Below, piece after piece: positions 41,360 to 53,111 of a DNA stretch of 64,000 nucleotides; the stretch's first letter is position 1, and each line of letters begins with the position of its first letter. The position numbers and the translations under genes were made by a program. The DNA comes from Agapetus fuscipes. Taxonomy: Eukaryota > Arthropoda > Insecta > Trichoptera > Glossosomatidae. Where the stretch lies: NCBI GenBank assembly GCA_951799405.1, contig OX637340.1, forward strand, positions 62,001 to 126,000. Direction: 5' to 3'. The notes beneath the pieces are model-generated. The model worked only from the letters and a program-made list of their open reading frames with translations, did no database searches and was not told where the DNA came from.

Positions 41360-41780
41360 TTGGCAGAAAATGAGGCGCCTGCGATTGGTAGACCGCAAGT
41401 CGCACGCCATTGGTTACTGCTAGTGCCTGTCACCCCTCCACTGCACGCAACCTGCCAGTAGGCCTGTCCGGCAACCTTCGACAGACAGAATAAGCCATGC
41501 CTAGGCAACTTAGGGCATATTTTGGTTCCTGGCAACATTATTTGGGTAGTTATTCACAGTCACGGTTTCTCCGACCAATCAGAGCTCCGATTGGGTCACA
41601 TGTCTGGCCACGAGGTATACCGCCAGTCCCCATGTGGCGGCCATTTGTGTTTTTGCAATCTACGCAAGGAGCGCTTCCCTTTTGAAAATTCTTTAAATTT
41701 TGTGATTTGGCAATTTACAATGTCCAGTCGCCGTTGTTGTGTACCTCATTGTTTTAATACGGAGTTAAAGTAATCGGATT
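41360..41780 (+). promoter_or_regulatory. Promoter-like block leading to a possible THAP-type first exon
   Basis: Three CCAAT/ATTGG boxes (ACCAATCAG, CGATTGGT, GCCATTGGTT), GC-richer DNA and a GGCGGCCATTTTG-like element precede ATG 41720. From there the frame reads MSSRRCCVPHCFNTELK, which is the Cys spacing of a THAP zinc finger start. A donor-like GTAATC follows Lys. A P-element/THAP gene relic is an alternative. No downstream exon was found. Confidence 0.35.
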
Positions 41781-42399
41781 CGTTTCTATTTCACGATTAG
41801 TAATGTACTTACTGGAAAAAACAAAAAGTTTGGGTGAACTGTACTTTTTGTATGAAATGAAGGACTGTACTTTTTGTATGAAATGAAGAACTGTTTTTTT
41901 AGAAAAGTTGTACTTTATAAGTGTGAAATGTGTCTTCTTGTGGGAATACATTTAGTGTAAATCTTAAATGTGATATATCTTTTCAACATCAGATTATGGA
42001 CATAATTATTAAATTTGAATTGAGCAAGTCACAATGTATATATTATGATAGAAAAATAAGTAATAACACATTAAAAAAGAAGAAAATGTATTTATAACAT
42101 AAATGTAATTTATAATCAATTGTTGTAATGTAATTAAGTTGTGCTATTTGAAGTTTTTTTTTTAAATAAAATATGTTTTACCATCTTCAATTGTTTTTAT
42201 TTACTTCGCCAACTGAGTAGAACAGTAATAATATAGAATGATATTATGATGAAAATTTAGTATTGTCTAGACACGTAGGGTAGTTACTGGCGCTACCCAT
42301 CGTTTCATATATAAATAATACTACTCTGTTACATTTTTTTTGTTCTAAGACCGCCCTCTATAAACCTACAATACTCTGTGGAATAAGCGACGGGAGCGT

Positions 42400-42545
42400 T
42401 CGCCTTCTACACTCGGCATTTTGTCGGGCGTTAGGCTAGTTTATATAAATGGAAGGCAAACTTCTTCTTGCGTTGTTAAAGATTGCTCGATGCAGAGTTC
42501 TCAAAAAAACAAGTGTCATTGGACACGAGAGTTTCAAATATAATT
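42400..42545 (+). pseudogene. Possible second THAP-like start
   Basis: In the frame through 42445 the sequence reads NGRQTSSCVVKDCSMQSSQK followed by NKCHWTREFQI and a stop. The CxxxxC spacing resembles a THAP finger start, like that at 41720. Short and unconfirmed. Confidence 0.25.
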
Positions 42546-42824
42546 TAATTCTCCCTATTTTCCCTGTGAGTAGCACTGTGTTTAACAATTTCTATCATCG
42601 TAAAATGGCACTGAAAGCCATCAAACATAGCAGCATGGCAATTACTTTTGTTTATTTATAATTTGCAATGGATTTTACACAACAAAAAAGTTATTCTTTC
42701 AAGAAAGTGGAGCAAAGTTTGCTAATATTGAGTTGGCGAGTTCGCTTGGCCGCCTACGACTTGCAGGGCGACTGATAGCGCGAGCTTAGCTCTCCCCGAC
42801 AGCACTTGCATACGTATTCCAAGA

Positions 42825-42965
42825 AGAACTCCACCATAGCGTTAACCAAAGCATGTATGAAAACTGAAGTGGAGTCTCTGATGAGCGTACTAGATTTCGT
42901 CGATTTATGGAAACACGCTATGGTTGAGATTCAATGTAGAGTTTTATACTTGAGGTACACGACGC
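42825..42965 (+). repeat. Unnamed dispersed repeat copy
   Basis: Shares the order TAGCGTTAACCAAAG, TATGAAAACTGAAG, CTATGGTTGAG, ACTTGAGGTACAC with copies near 37612-37740, 40655-40785, 59752-59880 and 62752-62850. Confidence 0.5.
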
Positions 42966-43439
42966 CCCCTACACCATGGCGAACGTACTGCAGCCCAGAG
43001 ACTACGGTGGGGACTGGGAACAAAGCCTGGGGATGTAATGCTAAATAGCTCACTACTATCTACACGAAAAAATCAACGGGCAAGATATACAAAGCAGTTC
43101 CTACTTAGACCTACATACTCGACTAGGTGGCTTTATTTTTGTATGCAAAATAAAAATAAGTGAAAAAAGTGTTTTTTTGTGGTTTAAAATACTAATTATT
43201 TTTATAACCGATGACTAGAGTCTTATGTCTGAACTGTTTTACTTTTATGAGAAAGTACATATATATTCTTTAAAAAAAAAAAATTTTTACAAGTTGAGCA
43301 TTTATTTCTCTTCGAGTAGGTAACGTAATCTTTAAGAGGATACTGTTACAAAATTGACAAGAATTTTTTTATAGCGAAATGAGAAGGATGAGTTACGACA
43401 AAGAGGTACAATTAGGTAATAACAAAAGTGAAGCAGCAG

Positions 43440-44040
43440 GATTCTAAACTTTGACCAAACTATAATAATTTAAAGCGGGTTTCGATTTCAAATTGTTTAT
43501 TGTCCGTAAGGTTAGGTTATAATGCACATTATATTATACACAGACAGTAATACACAGAGTAATATGGTAGCAAGAATCGTTGGAACTCAATCCTAACAAT
43601 GTCAAGCTAGTGTACTTGGGTGCTCAGAATTATCCGCGACGATCGTTTAGATGTCAATCTTAACAATGCAGAGCAGAAGGCGTTTGATCAGAGTTGTCCA
43701 CAACGATCGTTTAGAGGTCAGTCTTAACAATGCAGAGCAGAGGCTGTCTGATCAAAATCTGATGATCTCTGCTGGCTTGTATGGGCTTATATACACTCAT
43801 TCAAGCTTCCTGATTTGGCCACTAGGGGCTTTACATACATTTGGCTCTGTAGACAAAGGCTTTGTTTTAATTACAGCTGTCACCTATGGCTGTCACTGTG
43901 AAAGATAATCACAGTTGGTAAACCTGGTATTTGCTAGGAATTAGTGCTATCTTCACACTGCTTGTGCTGTTGACAAACATTATTTTGACAACTGATGTAC
44001 CCTTTCTTGTTGTACTGTTATAAATTTATTTTTTTATGTT
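43440..44040 (-). mobile_element. LTR-like sequence with 64-bp tandem repeats (minus)
   Basis: Read on the minus strand: a TATA box (GTGTATATAAGCCC near 43790), then two close and one diverged copy of a 64-bp unit (GATCGTTTAG at 43705, 43641 and about 43577), then CAATAAACAATTTG near 43500. Promoter, repeats and polyadenylation signal suggest a solo LTR. The ends could not be fixed. Confidence 0.45.
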
Positions 44041-45000
44041 TATGAGTTTTCAAAGTCTCAAGAGAAGTTAGTTGTCTGCCCTTGCACCTGGAATGGAGAA
44101 CCTTAACATCGACATTACTAAATGAATGGTCATATTTGATGCAGTGGTCCGCCATCTCCGAATAACCAGCCAACACCTAAATGCCCTTTTTTAATGCTCT
44201 TTTAACCCCACAGTGATAGACCTAGAGGTTTGCCCACTTTACTTTTTAAGCTTCCAATATATTGTTTATAGATTATTATATTCAATTTCGTTGACCTTTT
44301 TTCTGGTTTTTAAACTTTTCTTTCAAAAAATAAACTGGTTATACAGAAATACAATGGTTGTAGAGTGAATGAAAGTGTAGCTAGTTTGAATTCTGAATAA
44401 ACGAGTATGGAATAACACAAAATACGACAATACGAGTTCTATTCTTTCAAAGGACCTCCAATATTTGAATTACGGCAACATGAAAATATTATTTCAAAAT
44501 TTGAGTCCGATGTACAAAAACATATTTTTTTCATTACACAAGAAGGAAATTTAATTGAATTTTTTTAGGTATCCAAAAAAAGCAATTTCAAGTATTGCGT
44601 GGGAAAACCAGATTCAACAAGGGTAATTTTGGAATGTGGGTGGGAAGGGTTCTTGTCATTTAAAAATATATATGGGTGTAGAGAATGAACCAGATCGTAA
44701 AAAAACTTGTATATTTTAAACTACAGAGAAAAAATCTGGTGTATTTACAAAATAATTACTGATTTTCTGCGATTCAGAATTATTTCAACGGACGATTTTG
44801 ATCAATCATTTACTTTTTGTCGGTATATATTATATAAGGTAACGCTTTTTTATTGCGTAACCAATAAGCGTAAGTTTGTGATTTCGAGCCTCTTGGTCAC
44901 GTACTTTGTAATTGATACGCTTCGACCATTTTAATAATTGGAAAGTAAATTAATGTGCGTCAAAACAAGGCCACGTATTTGAAAGAAAAACAAAGAGAGC
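44041..45000. other. No recognised feature
   Basis: AT-rich. No supported gene, element or exon. Confidence 0.45.
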
Positions 45001-45002
45001 AT

Positions 45003-45800
45003 CACCTATAAATCTATAATCTATAATCTAAGTTGCAAGGATATATTCATTTAAAGCTCTCAGATGTATGCCCACAAACCAACAAGTGTAGTTCGCGCTT
45101 ACAAATGCTGAATGTGTACATACAAATAAAATCCAAACCTCAAATGAACATAAGCCCCACAACTTTTGCCGACCTTCCCTGAAACAGGGGTGACATTGGC
45201 AAAGTGAACCATTTTTTACAGTATGGGTGGTCAGCCTCATACCAACCTATAAGTCAAGGAATATGAATAATAAATTACATTTAAATATAAAAAAGAACAA
45301 AACCTTACAAAGAAATCTATACAAAAAAAGTCAAAAATTTCCTATGCAAAAAATGTAGCAAATGAATACACCAACATTAGAAATCAACATTGCAGATTAG
45401 CCGCCACTTCTTCCTGTCCTTGCATACTTCTTTCATTTCATCCAGAGTCATAACCTTTTTCATACAAGTCCTCCTTTTATTATGACTCTGGATATCCCAT
45501 TCAGTCGCTATTTCAGAGATTTGATCCTTCCATACTTTTCTCGGTCTTCCTTTACCACGACATCCATCTATTCTAGCAACATATACTTTCTTCGTCAATC
45601 TTTCATCACTCATTCTCTCCAAATGCCCGAACCATCTTAACATACTTCTTTTAATCTTCACTTTCACACTTTCCCTTACACCACATTCTTCTCTTACAAA
45701 ATCATTCCTCACCCTGTCACTTCGTTTTTCCCAATAACCAGTTATCAATTTCTTCAAAAACGGTTCGGTTTCATTACGTCTCAATAAATAAATAATCGCA
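45003..45800 (-). mobile_element. RTE-A LINE 3' fragment with open C-terminal coding part (minus)
   Basis: CTATAATCTATAATC tail units, full conserved tail, then coding 45377-45730 on the minus strand (DRVRNDFVREECGVRESVKV, LRWFGHLERMSDERLTKKVY, GKGRPRKVW). Very close to the long copy at 34314-36637, so it is young. Confidence 0.88.
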
Positions 45801-45884
45801 AATGAGTACACGGTTCATAAGGGTTCTTTCAGTGAGCTCGTTTGGCACTCAAATAACGAGCTTACTTGCGAGCGTTTTTTTGAT

Positions 45885-46010
45885 CAGAAGTCCCAAAATT
45901 TCTACAGAAACGGGATCATGTGTTTACCCACAAGATAGCTAAATGTAAATTACTTTTGAAAAAAAAATTACCTGAATTTTCATATAAAATACGAAGAAAC
46001 TTTTTCCCCT
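45885..46010 (+). pseudogene. Mariner 3' end fragment (plus)
   Basis: Matches the C-terminal codons and terminal region of the mariner at 29245-29560, inverted (AAATTTCTACAGAAACGGGA, ATTTTCATATAAAATACGAA, GAAACTTTTTCCCC). Confidence 0.7.
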
Positions 46011-46011
46011 G

Positions 46012-46140
46012 TACTGTACTGTACCTACTGTATCCTGCCGCCGTTCCACTAGCCGGTACCTCCGCAGATGCGTCTTCACTTTTTCTGTACTTGCTTACCT
46101 CTTTCGTCTCTTTAACATTCATCACTTTCTTCACCCCGAC
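46012..46140 (-). mobile_element. RTE-B 3' end fragment (minus)
   Basis: CTGTACTGTACTGTACC tail units, then TATCCTGCCGCCGTTCCACT and CCGGTACCTCCGCAGATGCG, then decayed codons (MKKVMNVKETKEV). It abuts the mariner end. Confidence 0.75.
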
Positions 46141-46464
46141 CTAATATGATCATTATCTTTAGAAAAATATTCGTCGAGGGCTTCATTTGAATAAATAGTT
46201 CGTTGAAAAGGGACGCCTGCCTTTAGACTTCAGTTAACGCGGTAACTTCCTACGAAGTTAAGGGATGCTTCATAAATGCACTTATTGCTGATGCGTTCGC
46301 ATTTAAATTTTACAAATGCAGCTAAAGATCATAATCGTAAAAAAGAATCCATATTGTAATAAAATGGTGGTCAGAAACTGTAAAGTAGAGTTCAATGCTT
46401 TCAGCTTGACCAAAAGACGATACTGTTATAATAATGCTAGCGGGGGTAATAAAAATAATAATAT

Positions 46465-46755
46465 TAGGATGATTTATTTGGTGAGCGCTGTTTTGTGTGT
46501 ATCACACCTCAAAAGCCCTCTGCGAGCTTGGTCGTCGCTGTAGAAAGCGCCAATTCTCAAGCAAGACCCAGTTGTTGTAAGGTTGGATGGACCTTTCAGG
46601 GACCGGTCTTTGGTAAAGGTTTATGATTTTTTCAACTCAGCGAAGAGCACATTCGAAATATAAATGGTATATTTTTGTGCTCCGCCGGGATCCGAATTCA
46701 CAACCTTCCATTTACGAGTCCGAAGTGTTGCCACAGGACTACGGACCGGTCCAAA
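46465..46755 (-). mobile_element. SINE-1 with tail A (minus)
   Basis: Tail GGTGAGCGCTGTTTTGTG and CCTCAAAAGCCCTCTGCGAG, body TCAAGCAAGACCCAGTTG. The head is the complement of ACCGGTCCGTAGTCC at 46738-46752. Confidence 0.85.
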
Positions 46756-46959
46756 CCGGGTAGATAGGATAGAAGCTGCCAAAAAATAATTATGCTTACA
46801 ACAAAATTTAGGCACATTTAAATCCAATTATTTGTAAGTATTTCTTATCAGTTTTTTTTTTCTCAAGAAAATTTTAGCCAATTTGTTTTCCTATTGCAAT
46901 ATAGATTGAGCTTTAAAACCTGAAGGGAAAACGAAGTCACTTTTAGGGAAAGATAAAAT

Positions 46960-47172
46960 TTGTGTGATGACAAGTATGGCTGGATCAGATTGGTGAAATT
47001 GTGAAATAATTGGATATACAAAGTGAATGTAAAAAAAGGAAATGTATGAAAAAGGTGATGGATACGAATGAATTGAAGAGGTATGCAAGAATAGGAAAAA
47101 ATGGAGGTAAAGCTCCAGAGGCTCTAGCCACCACCAGCGGAGTGGCAACAGAGTTACAGTTACAGTGACAGC
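46960..47172 (+). mobile_element. RTE-B relic (plus)
   Basis: Decayed codons (CMKKVMDTNELKRYARIGKN) and a GAGTTACAGTTACAGTGACA tail. The only plus-strand RTE-B piece seen. Confidence 0.6.
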
Positions 47173-47644
47173 ATCATAAGAATTCACCTAAGTCAATGGT
47201 TTGTAAACGGTAGTCATGCATAACCAAAGCTCCTTTTATTGAGATCCATATTCCAGAAAAAAAAGTATATGCAGCACTAGGTTATAATCCCTTTTTAATG
47301 AAAATAGGGCTAGTGCATAATACGTAGATTCTCACACATGTACCTACACACAGAAATACGAGGCTTGCTTTCAGTCACTCGGTCAGCTTGCGATGAATAA
47401 CTTGGCCGTTCACAGCAGCACACATTTCCAGCGTAGACCAGTGGTTGCGTCACGGCTTTGAATGGCAGTGGGAGGGGTTTGAGTTCTTCAGCATAAAGGA
47501 AAAGAGCCGATGAAACCAAAGCATGCTGGTTTGTTATTTACAGAGGTGTGGAGTTTCAAACGAATGTGCTGAAATGTGAAAATATTTACATCAGAAACTA
47601 TCCTAGGCTGACATGTTACAATGTTTTATTTTACGTCTTTTGGT

Positions 47645-48315
47645 ACTATCAATAGCTCAGTTGCTTGCGTTCTATGTTCTCTGTTCTTGCGGGCTAGGCA
47701 ATAACTCTATGGGGCTAGGGTACGATTTCCACCAAACGTATAATTTTTTTCCACCCATACTGTAAGAATGGTTCACTTTGCCAGTGTCCCCCCTGTTTCA
47801 GGGAAGGTCGGCAAGAGTTTCAGGGCTTATGTTCATTTGAGATTGGGGTGTTATATTGTAGGTCCACATGGGGCATGTGTTAGCGCGAACTTATACATGT
47901 CTGCTTGTGGGAATGCGTTTAATATGAATCTTAAATTATATATATCTTTGCAGCTTACATAAGGATTTAGATTAGATTAAGTGTCAGAAATAATTTCTCG
48001 TTTCGGTGTTTATTTCAAGATCAAAATTAAAATATCGGTTGGGTTACTTTAGCACGCAAACGCAACTAAGCTACACATATAGTGTAACTTCTTACCTGCG
48101 TTTCCCCGAAGGAGTCACATGTGGTGATTCGGAACCTATTTATTTTTACAGGTAAGGGGGCCGGCCTCACCAACCACTTTCAGTTGAAGTGGGGGTTTCC
48201 CAGCTCACAGGGGGGCTGGTTTTCATTTCTTGTAAAGGCTGAGTAAGCCTTTGTGATCGAACCCTTGCTCTCGGCATGGAATGCAAGCATTCTACCAATT
48301 GAGCTATCGACCTTT
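47645..48315. mobile_element. Mosaic of SINE-2 pieces and an RTE-A tail
   Basis: 47645-47745 is a worn SINE-2 head on plus (CAATAGCTCAGTTGCTTGCG). 47755-47980 is an RTE-A tail on plus ending GGATTTAGATTAGATTAAG. 47983-48025 is a SINE-2 body piece on plus. 48056-48315 is a SINE-2 on minus with its tRNA-like head at the right (complement of TCGATAGCTCAATTGGTAGA). Confidence 0.7.
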
Positions 48316-48545
48316 TCACGAGCTTGATCGTCGTCGCTACAAAGCGCCAATTCTCAAGCAAGACCCAGTTGCTGTAAGGCTGGATGGACCTTTGATGACC
48401 GGTCATTGGTAAAGCTTTTATGAGTTTTTCAAACCAGCGAAGAGCAAATTTGAAAATATAAATGGTATATTTTTTGTGCTCCGCCGGGAATCGAACCCAC
48501 AACCTTCCCATTCAGAGTCCGCAGTGTTACCTCTGAGCTACGGAT
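48308..48545 (-). mobile_element. SINE-1 body and head (minus), fused to SINE-2
   Basis: Begins within the body (CGAGCTTGATCGTCG) without its tail, directly after the SINE-2 head. Its own head complement is at about 48520-48545. Confidence 0.75.
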
Positions 48546-48910
48546 CTAATCTAATCTAAGTTGCAAAGATATGTTACATTGGAGATTCTCATTACATGCA
48601 TTCCCACAACCAGACACGTACAAGTTCGCGCTTGCACATGCCTCATGTGAACTTGCAACTCTTGCCGTTCTTCCCTGTAACAGGGGTGACATTGGCAAAG
48701 TGAACCATTTTTACAGCACGGGTGGTAAGCCGCATACCAACCTATAAGTCAAGGAACAACGACCGGTCACAATAAATGAGGAAAACCTCCACTGTAAGTG
48801 ATATGGTTGTCGTGAGGCTGGCCCCTTTACCTGTGAAAGTAAATAATCTCCACACGCCACATGAGACTCTTTCAGACAAACCGAAGAAGAAAAAAAGTAA
48901 CACCATATGT
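48546..48910. mobile_element. RTE-A tail (minus) then SINE-2 3' half (plus)
   Basis: 48546-48760 has TAATCTAATCTAAGTTGCAA and the full tail. 48765-48910 follows SINE-2 order (CACTGTAAGTGATATGGTTG, GTGAGGCTGGCCCC) but is diverged. Confidence 0.7.
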
Positions 48911-48954
48911 GTGTATTTTTATAAGACAAATAAAATCAGCAGAAAATATGAATA

Positions 48955-49270
48955 ACCTATAATCTAGGTTGCATATATAAGCATATATTAATATTTAAAA
49001 TTCATATATTTTATGGTTTGTGTATTAACACTGAAAATTCATGTTGATTGATTTGTTTTAAAAAAATCACTATTTTTTATATAAACACTTTTATTTTCAC
49101 ACACAATACATTTAAATTTAAATTGTTATTCAAATGTATCGTGTGTGAAAATAAAACAGTGTTTATATAAAAAATAGTGTTTTTTTAAAACACAAATTAA
49201 TTTACAATTCATATTAAAATGCATGCCCACAAACAGATACGTGTAAGTTCGCGGTTACAAATGCTGACAG
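48955..49270 (-). mobile_element. RTE-A tail (minus) split by a hairpin element
   Basis: The tail begins TATAATCTAGGTTGC (48958), stops near ATTCATAT, and resumes at 49205 (AATTCATATTAAAATGCATG, CAGATACGTGTAAGTTCGCG). Confidence 0.7.
49047..49203. repeat. Palindromic MITE-like hairpin
   Basis: Arms of about 67 bp (ATTGATTTG..TTTTAAAAAAA, ACTATTTTTTATATAAACAC, CACACACAATACATTT) and their inverse; loop 49114-49131. A related half (GTGTGTGAAAATAAAACACT) is at about 5308-5330. Confidence 0.8.
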
Positions 49271-49544
49271 TTTTATTTCTATAGCTGCTGCGTAAATCCT
49301 TGAGATTCACTCGTATCAACGCGGCATAACAATGTCTCGTTCCAGAGATTCCAGCAAAACAGAAATAGCGCCCAGCTCTGTGACGTCAGATGCTAATTCA
49401 ATAGACTCGCAGCAGATGTGCGCGGGAGGAAGACACGTACTTGCACGTTATGCACAAACGTTGCTATGAGAACTCACAAGGCTAAGCGTGAAACTTAAGC
49501 ATCTGATAGATATTTGTAGTTTGATTTTCATTTTTCAACTAGTG

Positions 49545-49860
49545 GAGGTTGAGTGCTTGCATTCTATGCCGAGAACTCAGGTTCGAATCCCGCCGAGGGT
49601 GTCAGAAATGATTTTCCGTTTCGGTGTTTATTTCAAACCTTTTAAATAAATAAAACCAGCAAGGTTTACTCAGCCTTCACAAGGAATGATAACCAGCCCC
49701 CTCGGGAGATGGGAAACCCTCTACTTCACTGAAGTAGTTGGCGTAAGGCCGGCCCCCATAATTGTTAAAATAAATAGGTTCACTGGTCATATGCGACCTC
49801 TTCGGGGATATAGCGGCAAGAAGTTATACTATATGTGTAGCTTAGTTGCGTTTTTGCGTA
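49545..49860 (+). mobile_element. SINE-2, near full length (plus)
   Basis: Head with GAGTGCTTGCATTCTATGCC and B-box-like CAGGTTCGAATCCCGCC. Body GTGTCAGAAATGATTTTCCG. 3' end GCGGCAAGAAGTTATACTAT and TGTGTAGCTTAGTTGCG. Confidence 0.85.
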
Positions 49861-49861
49861 T

Positions 49862-50570
49862 TTCAGATTCGAGTCACAGTCAGAGTCACATTACACTTTC
49901 AGATTTTTATTTTTTTTTATTTTTTTTTTATTTAAAAATAGGTTAGTACCTACTCTATTTATTCAATTTTTTTTTTTTAACATTGTTATTAGAATCTAAC
50001 CCTCAGGCGAAAGCGAATGCTTGTGTGCCTTATTATTGTGTGCCTTATTATGTGTTATTATTGCCTTATTATTGTGTGCCTTATTAATTGAACGGTCAGT
50101 TTGCTTCTCTTCCGCTACAGACAGATTTGGCCCGTTTTATAGAGAGAATAAGAATCATTCTCGAATCACTGAGAATTGGATCATGCGAGACTCAACTAGA
50201 ACGTCCAAACACTCTAGCAATCTCGACTAGTACAAATATCAAATTGTATAAAATCGCAATGTTTATCGCATTTGGCCGATATAGTCACAAAATCATCAAC
50301 AAATTACAACCGTACAAAATAGCACATAGCGAAGGCTTATATGTAGCATCGTTTATGCATACGGGTGCTACTACGCTGTCGTAGCAATATTCGTAGAGGC
50401 TTTGGGAAGCAATCCTTGTTGGATTTGGAGCCGTAGCGTTATTGCATCAGAAAGATAACGTGACGTTTACTGTCACGTGTGACTACATACATTCGGCGAA
50501 GCAGAAAATCTCAAATATCTACGAGTTTTCTTGATTCAATGACGTTTTTGTAAGGCCATTATTTGATATC
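49862..50570. other. No recognised element; short repeat cluster
   Basis: 50029-50090 repeats GTGTGCCTTATTATT three to four times. The plus-strand frame 50088-50384 has no family features. Confidence 0.4.
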
Positions 50571-50574
50571 AGAA

Positions 50575-51100
50575 TTCCTTGACATACAGGTTGGTATGAA
50601 GCTGACCACCGATACTGTAAAAAATTGTTGACTTTGCCAATGTCCCCCCTGTTTCAAAGAAGGTCGGCAAGAGTTGCAAGGCTTATGTTCATTTCTAAAA
50701 TAGGAGATTGGGTTATTAAAATTAATTAAATTAAATTAGGCTGATTTATTTGGTGAGCGCTGTTTTTGTGTGTATGACACCTCAAGAGCCCTCTGCGAGC
50801 TTGATCGTCGCTGTAGAAAGCGCCAATTCTCAAGCAAGACCCAGTTGTTGTAAGGCTGGATGGACCTTTTGATGACCGGTCTTTGGTAAAGGTTTATGAT
50901 TTTTTCAACCCAGCGAAGAGCAAATTTGAGAATATAGATAGTATATTTATTGTGCTCTGCCGAGATTCGAACCCACAACCTTCCAGTTACGAGTCCGAAG
51001 TATTACCACTTGAACTACGAACCGGTCATATATTGTAGGTTCACATGCGGCATGTTTAAGCGCGAAGTTATACGTGTCTGCTATTGGTAATACATCTATC
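50575..51100 (+). mobile_element. RTE-A tail (plus) interrupted by SINE-1
   Basis: Tail 50575-50715 (CTTGACATACAGGTTGGTAT, up to GAGATTGGGTT) resumes at 51030 (ATATTGTAGGTTCACATGCG). SINE-1 fills the gap. Confidence 0.8.
50735..51028 (-). mobile_element. SINE-1 with tail A (minus), inside the RTE-A tail
   Basis: TTTGGTGAGCGCTGTTTTTG, CCTCAAGAGCCCTCTGCGAG, body, and head complement ACGAACCGGTC at the right edge. Confidence 0.85.
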
Positions 51101-51103
51101 TAT

Positions 51104-51117
51104 CTTATATCTATCTA

Positions 51118-51163
<46 letters not shown>

Positions 51164-51196
51164 GTAGATATATATATATATATATATATATATTTT
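51104..51196. repeat. CTAT and TA microsatellite
   Basis: CTAT units change to a long TA run, broken once by CATATA and GTAGA. Confidence 0.92.
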
Positions 51197-51664
51197 ATTT
51201 TATTCTATAAAATTCAACGGCCTCCCCATACAAAATAAATGTGCGTTAATGGATGAAAAACTGAAGAACTTCTGAACAGATGCACGTCATATTCACAACA
51301 AATATTGTTCAGAACTTCGGATGTGCATCCTCATAATTAAAAGACTTTAAATTGTTGTTTTTTTAAACAAAAAAACATGATCGATCACAACACCTTTTTA
51401 TGTAAAACCTATGCGTGAAACAAAACTCATTTTGACATTCGAATTTCAAATAAATTGCCAGCACTTCAACATAGGCTTCAAAGTTGCCATACAAGTCGAT
51501 TCTTCTTCAGTTGAATTCCGTTGAGTACCTACCTATATTCTTTGTTTATTTCAAAATTATACTTCAACCAGTTATAACATGTATTTTTTAGAAATAATTA
51601 CGATCAATTAGGTCAACTTTTTATATGAAACCATACTTTTTGCGGCATTTTAAAAAAAATATTA

Positions 51665-52662
51665 TTACAATATATAATCTAAGTTACATCGATGCGTTAA
51701 CCTTTATAATTCATATTCAATGCACTCCCCCACGGAGACACGAGTGAGTTCGCGCTTACAAATGCTGCATGTGTAATTACAAATAAAAATTTCAGCCTCT
51801 CATGACCATACGCCCTGCAACTTTTGCCGACCTTTTCAGAAACAGGGGGAACATTTGTTAAGTGAATCCATTTTTTGCGATATGGGTATTCAGGCTCATA
51901 CTAAGCTATAAGACAAGGAATTTGAGTTTCTTAATTTATAATCTAAAGTTGCAAAAAAAGTTATTTGATGATTCAAATTGTATGCACACCCACAAGCTGG
52001 CAAATGTCATTTCACGCTAACATATAATTGTGGCGCTTGATGTTTTTAATATTAGAATATATAATCTAAGTTGCACAGATACAATACCTTTTATAATTCA
52101 TATGCAGTGCATGCCCCTATGGAGATACGAGTGAGTTCGCGCTTATAAATGCTGCATGTGAACTTACAAATTAAAAGTAAGGTCTCTAATGAACATAAGC
52201 CCTGCAACTTTGACCAACCTTTTCAGAAACAGGGGGAACGTTTGTCAAGTGAACCATTTTTTGCGATATGGGTATTCAGGCTCATACTAACGTATAAGTC
52301 AAGGAATTTAAGTTTGAAAATCCTTACACAACGTTAATCTTAATTTATAATCTAAAGTTGTAAAAAATGTTATTTGTTGATTCAAATTGAATGCATACCC
52401 ACAAGCTGGCAAATGTCATTTCACGCTAACATATAATTGTGGCGCTTGATTTTTTAATATTATAATATATAATCTAAGTTGCACAGATACAATAACTTTT
52501 ATAATTCATATTCAATTCATGCCCCAATGGAGACACGACTGGGTTCGCGTTTATAAATGCTGCATGTGAACTTACAAATTAAAATTAAGGCCTGTAATGA
52601 ACATAAGCCCTGCAACTTTTGCCAACCTTTTCAGAAACAGGGGGAACATTAGTCAAGTACCT
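51665..52662 (-). repeat. Tandem array of about 400-bp units built from RTE-A tails
   Basis: ATAATCTAAG recurs at 51674, 52061 and 52469. Each unit has an RTE-A tail variant (GAACATTTGTTAAGTGAATC or similar). The first two are followed by a shared spacer (ATAATCTAAAGTTG, CACAAGCTGGCAAATGTCAT, TGTGGCGCTTGAT). The spacer is not part of other RTE-A copies, so the whole unit duplicated in tandem. Confidence 0.8.
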
Positions 52663-53057
52663 TACCTTAAAAGTAAAACGGAATAATTGACATATTAAGT
52701 CAACAAGGATTTCTAGGATATATGAAACTTTTTTCGTATTTTCTACGAGAGAAAACACTAAACGAGTGTGAAAGCCCTGTAGTTTAGAAGTTTTCATGAT
52801 CATTTCCTTATAATTCATTCACTTACTATGAGAAGTTCTCCGCAATGAAATGTTTTATCCACGATTTCGCAAATCAGTGAATGAAGCACTTATTCAGTTT
52901 TACCTTTAATTTGGCGATATAATGTCTGTCTTTTCTTTATAAGTTACTGAAATTAACTTATCTATTACATATTCTAGCATTACAGGTTCTTTAACTGCAA
53001 AAAATGTTTTCAAATTCAACTTAAATGCGTTTTCTATGGATCCAATATACTCAGAAC

Positions 53058-53111
53058 ATCTAATCTAATTTGCAAAGATATGTTACATTGGAGATTCACA
53101 TTACATGCACA
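53058..53111 (-). mobile_element. RTE-A tail start, cut by a hAT-type insertion
   Basis: CTAATCTAATTTGCAAAGATAT and CATTGGAGATTCACATTACA, then the transposon. Confidence 0.75.

Noticed and set aside
50021..50384. Plus-strand open frames after a GTGTGCCTTATTATT repeat
   Set aside because: They start inside a short tandem repeat and show no protein family features.
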